The translations under genes were made by a program, and so were the position numbers. DNA of 37,368 bases from Planctomycetota bacterium (lineage in GTDB: Bacteria; Planctomycetota; Planctomycetia; Pirellulales; Lacipirellulaceae): positions 1 to 37,368 of the forward strand of contig JABDGM010000042.1 in NCBI GenBank assembly GCA_013286045.1, in the 5' to 3' direction. Below, in pieces: positions 16,240-24,756 of the stretch (its first letter is position 1; every line of letters starts with the position of its first letter). The notes beneath the pieces were generated by a model. That model saw only the letters and a program-made list of their open reading frames with translations, searched no databases and had not been told where the DNA came from.

Positions 16240-16806
16240 CTACCGCAGCTGCTCGGACTCGACCAGCTGGGCGATGCGTTGTTTTGCTTTCTCTAATGCA
16301 GGCTCGACGAACGGGTGCCGACTGTATTGCACAAGCTCGTCGCCTATCTGCTCGCTACCGCCGCCTTCCAGCAGCTCTGGCACGTCCGCCGCGTCCACCA
16401 GCTTTGGCTGCTTGCCGAAGATGATCGGACCCGCCGTGACCTCGTAGGTGTCGAGATCGACGACGAACTTTTCCGCCTTCCGCAAGTTGTCCGTTGGCCC
16501 ACGCCGTGGTGGCTTGCCTGTCCCATCCTCTTTAGAGTTTGCCGACAGAGTACGCCGAGCCATTGCCGCAAGCTTCTTCGGAACTGGCTTCTTGGTCTTC
16601 GCGTCCACAACCAGGCCTTTGGCGGGAACTAATAACCGACGCTTGCCGACAACAACGGTCTGATCCTTCTTCTTGCGTGCGGGTCGAATACTGCGGCGGA
16701 TTACCTGGAGACCGTAGGCCCCGGTCTTGTACAAAACACGCTCAGCCTTCGAGGTGATTGCCTCTTTCAATAGCTCGCGGCGAATCGACGATGTGAAATC
16801 TGTCAT
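16240..16806 (-). CDS. HK97 gp10-like minor tail / tail-completion protein
   Basis: A 188-residue basic protein. It begins with a long helix (LLKEAITSKAERVLYKTGAYGLQVIRRSI), followed by a Lys-rich loop with RKKKDQTVVVGKRR and a beta-rich C-terminal part (PPRRGPTDNLRKAEKFVVDLDTYEVTAGPIIFG) that ends with RHPFVEPALEKAKQRI. The helix, RPG-type loop and HPF.EPAL ending fit the HK97 gp10 family that closes the head-to-tail or tail terminator interface. The ATG overlaps the upstream stop as ATGA. Family assignment is by pattern and position only. Confidence 0.7.
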   Translation of the reverse strand: MTDFTSSIRRELLKEAITSKAERVLYKTGAYGLQVIRRSIRPARKKKDQTVVVGKRRLLVPAKGLVVDAKTKKPVPKKLAAMARRTLSANSKEDGTGKPPRRGPTDNLRKAEKFVVDLDTYEVTAGPIIFGKQPKLVDAADVPELLEGGGSEQIGDELVQYSRHPFVEPALEKAKQRIAQLVESEQLR

Positions 16807-17240
16807 GCGAGCCCGAAATACTCCGCGCGAAACACGCTGTAAAACTGGCCCTTCTGCATCGCTTCCGGCGAGTAATATGTGACGGTATCATTGCTTCGCC
16901 AGAGGTAGTTTTCAAATGCGGAGCGGCGGAACGATCGCTTGATCTGTTTCAGGAAAGCCAGTGCGAGCGTTTTATCGATCGTGTCATCGAGCGGGCCATT
17001 GATGACAACCGAGACGGTGAGATGTTCTTCGCACACGTCGCCACGATTGATCTTGGTTTCTGATTCGCCGTACGGCGTCACGAACACGCGGAATGAGTCG
17101 TATTGCGATTCAGCTTCGGCTTCGCCGATCGTGGCGGGCTTCTCCGGCGTGAACTGGATCAGCGGCGAGACGTCCGTCGTGGCATAAAAGTACTCGCTTA
17201 GGTGCATGACGACGAAATCTGCGAGTTCTTCTGCGTTCAT
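16803..17240 (-). CDS. Probable tail terminator protein
   Basis: A 145-residue protein (MNAEELADFVVMHLSEYFY...). It starts with an amphipathic helix, has a beta-rich middle (YDSFRVFVTPYGESETKI...EHLTVSVVING) and a helix ALAFLKQIKRSF before a final sheet that ends FRAEYFGLA. Its size, alternating helix-sheet order and place just before the gp10-like and tail-tube genes match tail terminator (gpU-like) proteins that cap the growing tail. There is no diagnostic motif, so this is inference from context. Confidence 0.6.
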   Translation of the reverse strand: MNAEELADFVVMHLSEYFYATTDVSPLIQFTPEKPATIGEAEAESQYDSFRVFVTPYGESETKINRGDVCEEHLTVSVVINGPLDDTIDKTLALAFLKQIKRSFRRSAFENYLWRSNDTVTYYSPEAMQKGQFYSVFRAEYFGLA

Positions 17241-17245
17241 AGTCC

Positions 17246-17611
17246 CTAGGATGGCAACGCGATAATCGCGACGATCAAGTTTTCACTCAAACCGGGCGGG
17301 ATAAGGACATAGCCAAGTTCATCCGTCCAACCTCGCGACGTGAAACGGAAGCAGCGAAACTCGTTCGCTTCGACGTCCACGTTGATGTCGCCCGTTCGTC
17401 CCGTGGCTGGATCAGGTTGGGATGTAACTTGGAAATTGAGTGGGCCTGTCCCGCCGTCGTTACCTACGACCAACAATGCACCGGCGCTGAATGTGAATTT
17501 GTTGCCGTACGCCGGGTCGAGGTGTTGCCACTCCAAGACAACGCCCTCCTGCGACCACGTACTTGCAGGCGTGTTGATTTCGATTTCGGTTTCTGGATCA
17601 GTGTCAGCCAT
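17246..17611 (-). CDS. Phage head-tail region beta protein, possible decoration
   Basis: A 121-residue beta-rich protein. The central pattern FTFSAGALLVVGNDGGTGP, then VTSQPDPATGRTGD and a late GW..ELGYVLI strand is one I have met in small proteins encoded next to capsid genes of many tailed phages. Their role is not established; capsid decoration or spike is the usual suggestion. No signal or Cys pair is needed for function. The start lies three bases after the stop of the preceding head gene, so the two are likely translated together. Confidence 0.6.
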   Translation of the reverse strand: MADTDPETEIEINTPASTWSQEGVVLEWQHLDPAYGNKFTFSAGALLVVGNDGGTGPLNFQVTSQPDPATGRTGDINVDVEANEFRCFRFTSRGWTDELGYVLIPPGLSENLIVAIIALPS

Positions 17612-17613
17612 TG

Positions 17614-18009
17614 TTACTCGTTATTGGGCCGCTTCTCGGAAGTGAAAATGCGGAGCTGTTGCATCGTTTGGTCGGTGTGACGATAGGCTCGACCGCCCTT
17701 GCCCGAGCGCACCGTCACGAGATACGTACGCAAGGTTCCCGTCGCGTCCGTCCAATCGATTCGGTCGCCCGACTTTGGCAGCGTTCGTTCGCCAGCAAAT
17801 GCCAAGTCCGTGGCCCATGCGATCCAATCTCGGTCGAGGGTCGTGAGTGCCATGTCGGCTTCGATGCTGTAGTCTTCCGGCGCTGTGCTAGCCGGGATTA
17901 GTACCAACCCGTCGATCGTGTCATTTCCACGCCGATAGGTGACCGGCTCGCCGGCTACCGTTTTCAGCGTGGTATTGAGCAGCTGTATTGCGGAATTAAA
18001 TAGGTTCAC
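17614..18009 (-). CDS. Head completion / connector protein
   Basis: A 131-residue protein (MNLFNSAIQLLNTTLKTVAGEPVTYRRGNDT...). An N-terminal helix is followed by strand pairs YRRGNDTIDGLVLIPA, WIAWATDLAF, then GDRIDWTDATGTLRTYLVTV. The G.YR.G...I.......P and WTDA...YLV features are like the gpFII/stopper-type connectors that close the portal and receive the tail. It follows the major capsid gene directly, the usual place. Assignment by fold pattern and position, not by a unique motif. Confidence 0.65.
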   Translation of the reverse strand: MNLFNSAIQLLNTTLKTVAGEPVTYRRGNDTIDGLVLIPASTAPEDYSIEADMALTTLDRDWIAWATDLAFAGERTLPKSGDRIDWTDATGTLRTYLVTVRSGKGGRAYRHTDQTMQQLRIFTSEKRPNNE

Positions 18010-18106
18010 AACCTATCTTTGGTCCCGAAAACGAAACTGGCCGCGTCCCGTTTTGAGTTTGGGTATCGCGGCCAGTCGTATGTAAACGTCACTTGCGAGA
18101 CGGTTG

Positions 18107-19054
18107 TTAGCTGATTACGCCTTCGGTGTTCAGCACCGCGTCCGTGATGGCGAGCGGAATGCCGAAAACGTCTTCCGGAAGCGGAGCGGGCGTACCCGTT
18201 GGGTTCGTCGCCGTGCGACTCTGGCGGAGCAACTCTTGGCCGGCAGGATTGCACACCAGCAAGTTGGGCCGACGGCCGGCTGGGAACCGGGAGAGCAAGG
18301 TGGCGACCAAGTCATCCGTCAAAGGGTGATCTTCGTCGATGTTTGCGATGCGACCGATGCTGTAAGCACCGCCTACCTGCAAACCAAGCCAAGCATGGCC
18401 TTCCGTGAACCAAGCACCGTAAGACTTGCTGCTGCCGTCGAGATTCTTGGTCATGACGGAAGGCGAAAGTTCAATCGTTTGATCGCCGTTGAAGACCGCA
18501 GTGCAGTCGTTGCGACCGAGGCGGATAGCGTACAAGCTCGTGTTGCCGCTCGTATTACCGCCCACACCACCGGCGTCGCCGCCAGCGTCCACAACCATCT
18601 TGTTCGTCAGCGCGCTGAGGGCGTTGGCGAAACCGGAGAAACCAGCGGCATCGCCGTTGATCGTACCGTTGATGAGTTGGGTTTCGTAAGCGAAAAGTGC
18701 AGCCCCGACGTGCGCCAATCCTTCGCGAGCGATAATAGCCTCAGGGCCACCACGGCGAGCAGCACCGTCAATCAGGGCAGCGTCTACGTCCCATGAAAAA
18801 TCGAGACACGTCAAATTCGCGGTAACGGTCTGATCGCCAGACTTCGACATGAATCGGCCAGCGTTAACGGAACGCCAGCCAACTGTCGGAGCCGTGACCC
18901 GCTTAACGTACTTGTGAACTGTTCCATTGCTGGAAGGCTCGGCGGGCATACGGGGAACAAGAACCGCGTCTTGACGCAGATCGCTCACATCAGCGTCGGA
19001 AACGTCAAACGCATTGAACAGAACGTCTGCTACTGTGAGCAAAGTATCGGCCAT
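18107..19054 (-). CDS. Major capsid protein
   Basis: A 315-residue protein whose place between the protease/scaffold gene and the connector genes identifies the major head protein. The sequence fits an HK97-fold capsid protein: an N-terminal arm (TLLTVADVLFNAFDVSD), an extended strand (VPRMPAEPSSNGTVHKYVKRVTAP), a spine helix region (GPEAIIAREGLAHVGAALFAYETQLI) and a C-terminal A domain with DLVATLLSRFPAG and RPNLLVCNPAGQELL. A Gly-rich loop (GGDAGGVGGNTSGNTS) would be the flexible E-loop or an insertion. No N-terminal delta-domain is obvious, so the separate upstream protein probably serves as scaffold. Confidence 0.82.
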   Translation of the reverse strand: MADTLLTVADVLFNAFDVSDADVSDLRQDAVLVPRMPAEPSSNGTVHKYVKRVTAPTVGWRSVNAGRFMSKSGDQTVTANLTCLDFSWDVDAALIDGAARRGGPEAIIAREGLAHVGAALFAYETQLINGTINGDAAGFSGFANALSALTNKMVVDAGGDAGGVGGNTSGNTSLYAIRLGRNDCTAVFNGDQTIELSPSVMTKNLDGSSKSYGAWFTEGHAWLGLQVGGAYSIGRIANIDEDHPLTDDLVATLLSRFPAGRRPNLLVCNPAGQELLRQSRTATNPTGTPAPLPEDVFGIPLAITDAVLNTEGVIS

Positions 19055-19115
19055 CTATGGGAACCTCAGGTGAGAGTGATTTCTGTAATAAGTTTTTGTG
19101 GATTGCTCGCAGCGA

Positions 19116-20387
19116 TTAGCGACTCATACGAATCTTGCTGACGAATCCACCGGGCGGCGTCTTATCCGCAGCTTCGAAAGTGATGGGCGACTTTTCGCCG
19201 GAAAGCAACTTGATCGCCTTTTGCGCGGACGCGAGTTCCTGCGTGAGCGATTCAATCTTGGTTTGCATCGAGGTCGTGTGGGTGGCGTAAGCCTCTTCCA
19301 TCGACTTGCCGCTGGCCCAATAGGTCAGCCCCTGATCGCCAAACGCCTTCTGGAAGCGGAGAGCTTCGGTGCGGTCGGCAGACGCGGTGACAAGTTCGCC
19401 AGCTTCGACGACGACTTCTCCGCCGGCAGGTTCGCCAACGACCTCGGTGATAAGGTCGGATTCGACGGCTTGTAATTCATCCGACGCGACAGCGTCGTCA
19501 ACAGGCGTCATGTCAATTTCGATCTTGGCTTCGTCGGCCATCGGGCGTACCTCTAATTTGTGCGTTGATAAAAAGCGGGTGACAAAGCCGCGAACTCGTT
19601 CGGCGTTTAAGCTGTCGAGCTGCACTAATTCCGGCTTGCTGTTAGCAAGCCCAAGTGCGTAGGCGGCCAAGTTATTGGCTTCTGAAAGTAGATTTTGCTC
19701 GCGGTGGAACAACCCATCGGGATTGGCAGCGGGCTCGTCGACGAAATCGACGGCTTGCAGATCGGCGAGCCGTGCGTGCGGTAGGTTCTTAGTGTTGAGC
19801 GGATCGGGCGAGCGAAATGTCGAGTTGTCCCAGACTTCGCCTGCCATCGGGTCTTCGATAATCTGGCCGCCGTACTGAATGAAGAAGTCACGCTCGGCTT
19901 GCTCGTCGGATGCGAACACGATCGACATGCCGAAAGACGCGGGGTCTTCGGCGGCGAGCTGCGAGATGTAGGCAGGGAGATCACCCTTGCCAGGACTCTT
20001 GCTTGCGGCCCTAGCGAAACGCAAATCGCCGATGACTTTGTCGCCAGCGAGCTTCGGATTTACCACGCGGCCGACAAACGTGCCGAACCCATCGCCGCTC
20101 ATACTTGGGTGCGTGAAGCGACTTTTGACGCCCTTCTCCTCCGCGTTCGCGGCTTGATAAACTTGGGCCAAGAATTGGTTGTCGAGCCAAACGTCGTGGC
20201 CTAAAGCCTCGCCCCGCGCCACCATCGATACGTTCTGAATCGTCGAGTTACCATCGGATGCGAGGTCGCCGGCTGCGTAGCTAGTGGGCGAACGCAGGTA
20301 ACGGGGCTTTGAGGCGAGGACTTGCTTGGCGTCGATGTGCATACCGTAGCTTTTGCTGACGGTACCCACCTTACGTACGCTGACCAC
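19116..20387 (-). CDS. Capsid maturation protease with scaffold-like C-terminus
   Basis: Up to 423 residues, read from GTG 20387; ATG 20342 (MHIDAKQVLA) is an equally possible start and gives 408. Residues 15-230 carry a pattern I associate with phage head proteases: VARGEALGHDVWLD, a His in RFTHPSMSGDGFGTFVGRV, and ASFGMSIVF, where His and Ser could form part of a Ser-His catalytic set. Then come PHARLADLQAVDFVDEPAANPDGLF and a long acidic, Glu- and Gln-rich C-terminal helix (about 290-390) that fits a scaffold. This order, protease then scaffold before the major capsid gene, is standard. The exact catalytic residues are not certain. Confidence 0.65.
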   Translation of the reverse strand: MVSVRKVGTVSKSYGMHIDAKQVLASKPRYLRSPTSYAAGDLASDGNSTIQNVSMVARGEALGHDVWLDNQFLAQVYQAANAEEKGVKSRFTHPSMSGDGFGTFVGRVVNPKLAGDKVIGDLRFARAASKSPGKGDLPAYISQLAAEDPASFGMSIVFASDEQAERDFFIQYGGQIIEDPMAGEVWDNSTFRSPDPLNTKNLPHARLADLQAVDFVDEPAANPDGLFHREQNLLSEANNLAAYALGLANSKPELVQLDSLNAERVRGFVTRFLSTHKLEVRPMADEAKIEIDMTPVDDAVASDELQAVESDLITEVVGEPAGGEVVVEAGELVTASADRTEALRFQKAFGDQGLTYWASGKSMEEAYATHTTSMQTKIESLTQELASAQKAIKLLSGEKSPITFEAADKTPPGGFVSKIRMSR

Positions 20388-20479
20388 ACCACGAATGCCA
20401 CGCCTGCAACGATAGCGAATAGGGCGAACACTTCGAGCAGCGAAGCCTCGCCTCGCCTAATACGGCTTAGTAGAATCAT
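20201..20479 (-). CDS. Possible small membrane protein overlapping the portal end
   Basis: A 92-codon frame starting MILLSRIRRGEASLLEVF whose residues 14-36 (LEVFALFAIVAGVAFVVWSAY) form a clear transmembrane helix preceded by positive charges. It starts inside the last codons of the portal gene and runs into the protease gene in another frame. The stretch 20388-20456 is not covered by either neighbour, so the membrane helix is the only coding use I can see for it. The C-terminal half is likely just a shadow of the protease gene. It could be a holin-like or membrane-anchoring protein, or chance. Confidence 0.35.
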   Translation of the reverse strand: MILLSRIRRGEASLLEVFALFAIVAGVAFVVWSAYVRWVPSAKATVCTSTPSKSSPQSPVTCVRPLATQPATSHPMVTRRFRTYRWWRGARL

Positions 20480-21977
20480 TGGCGTTTCCGTCCGACACAA
20501 CGTTGGGTGCGAAAAGAGTCGAGTCTGTGTACGTGACGGGCAACCCGATACTTTCGCAGTATTCAATAAATTGCTGCGTTTTGTCGGCGTTGTCTTCCGC
20601 TCGCGTGCCCCGCTCTTGTGCGGCGCGGTACGGATTTGTGAGCCCCATCGCAATTTCCATCGCTGTGCTGCGAGCATCCTTAACCTGATCGGACCAGGGA
20701 AATTCGCCGCTGACGAACTCGAACGAATTGTCAACGAAGTCGAAATCTTTGCCGCTCGGCAGGATCAGCTCGTTGTCGATAATCGCGAGCCCCATAGCCC
20801 AACGGGCGTGTTGCATAGCCAGCCAACGTAGATCAGCGATGTGATCGCGGCAGGTGTAGAGATACTGCGAAATCGCAGCTTTCTGGCCCGCGTATGAACC
20901 GAAATTTTCGTCCCACATACAGTATGGAATTCCGAGCGTCGATAGGGCGAGCTGCACCGTGAAGCGAATGAATGCCATCGTTTCCGTAGAAGGTGTGCCC
21001 GATTCCAAGAGCTTGATGTCTTCGCCCTTGTTCAACTCCGTGACGAACGGGGCCGACATTTTCGGATCGATTACCGGAGCGGCATCGTTTTCGCCATCCG
21101 CATCGGTGTCCTGCTGGTAATCGACGGTGCCGGCGCCGAACACCGGGCCGGTGCCGTCGTCGTCACGGGTAACGATCCAGCCCATAATTTGGGACAGCTT
21201 TACTTTGGCGTAGGCATAATCAATCGTTTCCGCACAATCGCGGAATTGATTCATAGCGGCGGCGATTACGGATACGCCGCGAACTTGGTCGAAGCGGAAA
21301 CCGTAGTGAGCGTGGAGCATCAAATTGCGGGCAGGCACGACGCGGTCGAGCACTTTGCCGGTGCCGCCCATACGGTTGCAAATTGCGTAGTTGAGGGCGC
21401 GACCGGTGGCGGTATCGATCTGTACGCCGTTCGACCAGAATTGCGGGTCGAAATCGTCGGGAAGCATCATTGTGGGCGTGCCGATGCGATCGCCTTCGAT
21501 CACTTGCACGCATCCGCGCCGGGCACCGTTGCCGATTTTCAGCCAACCCACATCGCCGTCGAGTAGGCGGCACGCTTCGGTGAGCCTTAGGGATCGCTGC
21601 CAACTATGGCGCGAAGCCGCGTCGAACCGCTCGGGCCGGCATTCCTCGATCCACCATTGTTCAAGTGCGCGGTTGAAACCGCGATCAGCGGTGCAGGCGT
21701 GGAAGTTGAGATCCGTAATGAAGGAGACGTGCTTCTTCATCGCGGAGACGACCAGCGGCATATTGCGCGCAAGGTCGCGAGCGTTAGCGCTCATCGCGAT
21801 ACGCTGCGTTGAATTCAGGTGCCACTCTTCGGCGGCGGTCCAACGGGGCGGCGAACGGCGGCGAGAATTGTCGTGATTAATAGCTTCGTAGCCACCAATC
21901 GCACCATTTATACTGAGGGACTTCGCCTTCTTGCTTGGCGCAGCCTTTAACTTGTTCGATGTGGATTTCTTGGGCAT
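20457..21977 (-). CDS. Phage portal protein (lambda gpB-like)
   Basis: A 506-residue protein that should form the dodecameric ring at the head vertex through which DNA enters and leaves. An N-terminal basic region (MPKKSTSNKLKAAPSKKAKS) is followed by ARDLARNMPLVVSAMKKHVSFITDLNF, a motif-like opening of lambda-type portals (many RD..RNN..... K..V..VVG). Then come WLKIGNGARRGCVQVIEGDRIGTP, GVQIDTATGRALNYAICN and VPARNLMLHAHYGFRFDQVRGVSVIAAAM, which match the wing and stem of this family. It starts just after the gpW-like gene. The RPGQ-like R-x-x-x-R-G-V-S element (DQVRGVSVIA) is diagnostic of lambda-type portals. Confidence 0.85.
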   Translation of the reverse strand: MPKKSTSNKLKAAPSKKAKSLSINGAIGGYEAINHDNSRRRSPPRWTAAEEWHLNSTQRIAMSANARDLARNMPLVVSAMKKHVSFITDLNFHACTADRGFNRALEQWWIEECRPERFDAASRHSWQRSLRLTEACRLLDGDVGWLKIGNGARRGCVQVIEGDRIGTPTMMLPDDFDPQFWSNGVQIDTATGRALNYAICNRMGGTGKVLDRVVPARNLMLHAHYGFRFDQVRGVSVIAAAMNQFRDCAETIDYAYAKVKLSQIMGWIVTRDDDGTGPVFGAGTVDYQQDTDADGENDAAPVIDPKMSAPFVTELNKGEDIKLLESGTPSTETMAFIRFTVQLALSTLGIPYCMWDENFGSYAGQKAAISQYLYTCRDHIADLRWLAMQHARWAMGLAIIDNELILPSGKDFDFVDNSFEFVSGEFPWSDQVKDARSTAMEIAMGLTNPYRAAQERGTRAEDNADKTQQFIEYCESIGLPVTYTDSTLFAPNVVSDGNANDSTKPY

Positions 21978-21997
21978 ACGATAGCTTTAACTAGGAG

Positions 21998-22207
21998 CTA
22001 TCGAATCCCACCGAGCCGAATGGAATAGATACGAGGACGAACGAGCCGACGATCGGTCGGGTTCAATCGCTCAAGCTGTAAACGTCGCTTTTCGGCGAAC
22101 TCCAAATCGTACTGCACGGTAAGGCCGTCAGCCGTGACGGACTTGGTGGCGCTATTCTCAAGCGTTTCGAGATTCTGGACCTCAATAGGCTTATCTGAAT
22201 CGGTCAT
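21998..22207 (-). CDS. gpW-like head-tail joining protein
   Basis: A 69-residue protein starting MTDSDKPIEVQNLETLENSA and continuing TKSVTADGLTVQYDLEFAEKRRLQLERLNP with a basic tail. The beta-hairpin KSVTADGLTVQYDL followed by a charged helix is the look of gpW-family proteins, which sit between the terminase and portal genes and help close the head. The start overlaps the stop of the preceding Zn-ribbon gene as TAATG. A longer in-frame start upstream is a shadow. Position and pattern agree, but the family is small and divergent. Confidence 0.6.
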   Translation of the reverse strand: MTDSDKPIEVQNLETLENSATKSVTADGLTVQYDLEFAEKRRLQLERLNPTDRRLVRPRIYSIRLGGIR

Positions 22208-22479
22208 TACCCCTCCTCGAAAATTCGTTGTACGAACACTTTGCCGCAGCCGTCGCACTGCTGGTGAACCCAATTCACGCGCCAAAAATCGAAATCATTC
22301 AGCGTGCCAATAATCACACGGGTGATTGGCTTGCGATTCGCAAGCGGCGAGTATTCTGCCGAGCCGCAGCGGCAAGTTTCTGGAATCGACATCGTGTCGG
22401 GGCGAGCTTTCGGCGGCTCAGCCTTGGCGACGGGCTGCGGTGCGGGCTTCGTTTTGGGTTTCTTGGTTTTAGTTGCCAT
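22207..22479 (-). CDS. Small zinc-ribbon protein next to terminase
   Basis: A 90-residue protein with a Lys/Pro-rich N-terminal tail (MATKTKKPKTKPAPQPVAK) and a Cys-rich C-terminal half: CRCGSAEYSP at about residues 36-45 and QQCDGCGKVFVQRIF near the end, a CxC and CxxC pair about 37 residues apart. A zinc-binding, possibly DNA-binding protein is likely. It lies between the terminase large subunit and the gpW-like gene, and no other small protein resembling a terminase small subunit is seen here, so a DNA-recognition or packaging-accessory role is a reasonable guess. The 14-bp gap to terminase suggests the same transcript. Confidence 0.6.
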   Translation of the reverse strand: MATKTKKPKTKPAPQPVAKAEPPKARPDTMSIPETCRCGSAEYSPLANRKPITRVIIGTLNDFDFWRVNWVHQQCDGCGKVFVQRIFEEG

Positions 22480-22493
22480 ACAGGTAACTTTGG

Positions 22494-24593
22494 TTAGCCG
22501 TATCGTGTGCGCGGGCGGCGGCGGGGCTTCGGCGGGCCAGTAGCCATACGGCCAATCCCGAGAGCACTGGCCGCAACGAGGTTGCCAACAAACGTGTCGA
22601 GGTAGTGATTGGGCCGATTGGGAATTTCCTTAAACTCAACCATCTCCTGCAGGCCGAATTGTGTGTCGGCCACTACGAGCGTGGGGAATTCTGCGAGGGC
22701 GTGCTCGGCTTGCATTTTGAGATTGATCGCCGTGGGACTCAGATACAGGCCACCGGGCGTGAAAGCTGGCAAACCCAAGCGTTCATGGAATCGCTTTTTC
22801 CAACTGTTGGCGCAGAACATAACGCCTTTAATCATGCCGGGCTTGCCGATCGTCGGGAACCAATTCTCGACGCCGCCGTTCTTCTTATATTGCGGGTAAC
22901 GCCACATCGGGCAGTCAGCCGCGCCGACACCACGACCGATACTCGGATATAGAAGCACCTTCTTTGGTGAGGCGTTGAGAACATTGGTGAGCGCCTCATT
23001 GTGATTGCCGTTGACGTCCACACCGCACAATCGCACCGGGCAAGCCACGCCGTGAATGTTCCATTCCATATTGAGAATGCCAAGCCAACCGCGCTTGTCG
23101 CCGTTGAGCATGTCGTGCAGCCCTTGGCATAACACCGACTCGGTCGTGCCCGTATACAACTTCGAGAACGGAAACGGCGGATCGCGGTGCGAAAAATTCG
23201 GGCGCTTCTGATCGGGATAGGTGCCGCAAGCTAGCTCGTAGCCGGTACCATCGAGGCACCATGCCCACGTTTGGTAATAACAAACCTGCTCGCTGACATC
23301 GATAAACGCAGTTACGGTATGGGCGCCCGGAACCGGTGCCGCCGTTTTGGCCACGATTTCGGCCACGGTCATCAGCTTAACGCCGCTCGGCTCTTTGCGA
23401 ACCGGCTCGTTCATGTACTCAGAACGAAACTGGTCCATGCCGTCGTCGCAAATTAAATTCAGCGAATGCTGAATTGCCGAGTGCTCGGAGTCTTTAAAGA
23501 AGCAGTGAACCCAAGTGGGCTCTGCGCCCTCGTCCATCGCCTCCTGGTTGGCGAGATAAAAGGCGTTGGCCTCGTTCTCGGCACGCTCGCGATCGGTATT
23601 GCTGTCGGGGTCGTAGCTGTGGCGAATCTGTGCGTAATCTTCGAGCCACAACTTCATGTTGGTCGGCAAGCTTTTCATCATGCCGACTTTCACCGTTCGC
23701 CAAGACGGATTGCGTTTTGGGTCGGCTAGCTGATCGATTAAGTCTTCGACTTCGATGATCGTGCCGTTGACTACGATGGCGAGCCGTTTACCGTGCCCGC
23801 CCATCGGCAGCACGGTCTTTTTGAGAATCGATAAACGCTTCTCGGTCTGCGTCATCGAACGCGCCGATTCGTCGTCCTGCAGATCGTCCGCGAGGCAGAA
23901 ATCGGGGCGAACTTGCTCGCCCTGATTCTTAAACTTCATGCCGCGCAAACCCTTGGCGTCGATCGATCGCGGCCAGATGATCGCACCGCTGCCGATGAAG
24001 TTGCGGACGGTTGGAAATACGCAGCGTTCCGCCGACCACTCGATGTTGGTGCGTTTGCCGTCGATGTGTTGCGAGGCGGCGCGATTGCTGATTCCCGCGA
24101 GAGCCTGTACCGGATGGCACAAGCCGGGAAACAACTTCATCAAAATCGGGTTCTCTTCGATTTCCTTCTGAATCGAGTCGAGCGAAGCCTCGGCGGCGGC
24201 GCCCGTGGCGGCGAGCAGTAGAACGAAACGGCGGTGGCCGAAACCCGTGGCCCATATCGCAGCCCCTTCCATAATGCTCGTTTTGGCGAACCCGCGCGGC
24301 ATGAGGTTTAGATCGCGCCCGCCTTTGAGTAGGCAGGACTCGATACGGTCGATGACCTTGCGATGATCGAGCGAGAGCGGGCTGAGCGATGTCGATTCGG
24401 GAAAGCACTCGGTCAGAAACAACCACAGCGATTTGCGGTAGCGGTTGAAGAGCTTGCGATCGACGGGCGGCGGCGGGCCGATGTTCGCCGCAGCCGTTGA
24501 CTTGATACGCTGATTACGTGCGACCCTATCGCGTTGAGCTTGGCCGTATTCAGCTTTGGATTTCTCGGGTGTCGGACGCTTCTTCGATGGCAC
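22494..24593 (-). CDS. Terminase large subunit (gpA-like)
   Basis: A 699-residue packaging motor that translocates and cuts concatemeric phage DNA. The ATPase part has an atypical Walker A, LMPRGFAKTS (about residues 98-106), and Walker B, PDFCLADDLQDDE (230-241). The nuclease part shows the acidic residues expected of a RNase-H-like fold: D432 in TAFIDVSE, D526 in LCGVDVNGN and the C-terminal HYLDTFVGNLVAASALG. The last pattern is typical of the gpA family. A GTG start is used; the nearby ATG is in another frame. Gene order puts it at the promoter-proximal end of the leftward late operon, facing the patatin gene. Confidence 0.9.
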   Translation of the reverse strand: MPSKKRPTPEKSKAEYGQAQRDRVARNQRIKSTAAANIGPPPPVDRKLFNRYRKSLWLFLTECFPESTSLSPLSLDHRKVIDRIESCLLKGGRDLNLMPRGFAKTSIMEGAAIWATGFGHRRFVLLLAATGAAAEASLDSIQKEIEENPILMKLFPGLCHPVQALAGISNRAASQHIDGKRTNIEWSAERCVFPTVRNFIGSGAIIWPRSIDAKGLRGMKFKNQGEQVRPDFCLADDLQDDESARSMTQTEKRLSILKKTVLPMGGHGKRLAIVVNGTIIEVEDLIDQLADPKRNPSWRTVKVGMMKSLPTNMKLWLEDYAQIRHSYDPDSNTDRERAENEANAFYLANQEAMDEGAEPTWVHCFFKDSEHSAIQHSLNLICDDGMDQFRSEYMNEPVRKEPSGVKLMTVAEIVAKTAAPVPGAHTVTAFIDVSEQVCYYQTWAWCLDGTGYELACGTYPDQKRPNFSHRDPPFPFSKLYTGTTESVLCQGLHDMLNGDKRGWLGILNMEWNIHGVACPVRLCGVDVNGNHNEALTNVLNASPKKVLLYPSIGRGVGAADCPMWRYPQYKKNGGVENWFPTIGKPGMIKGVMFCANSWKKRFHERLGLPAFTPGGLYLSPTAINLKMQAEHALAEFPTLVVADTQFGLQEMVEFKEIPNRPNHYLDTFVGNLVAASALGIGRMATGPPKPRRRPRTRYG

Positions 24594-24756
24594 CCATTAG
24601 AATTTGCCAATATATAAGGCCGAGTATGCCGAGACGCTTTTCAGTGGAACCTCGGCGAATTACTAAATACGGCAAGGACCCGCAGATAATGTCTTGTCGC
24701 TGATTGATTTTCGGCAGCTGGCGCGCTAGACTTCTCGCCTATCGAAAGGGAAGCAT

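Noticed and set aside
18104..18796. A 230-codon plus-strand frame opposite the major capsid gene.
   Set aside because: Its sequence is the shadow of the capsid gene on the other strand and contains no domain.
20342..20387. Choosing a single firm start for the protease gene.
   Set aside because: GTG 20387 and ATG 20342 both lack a clear ribosome site, so I left the longer frame and noted the doubt.
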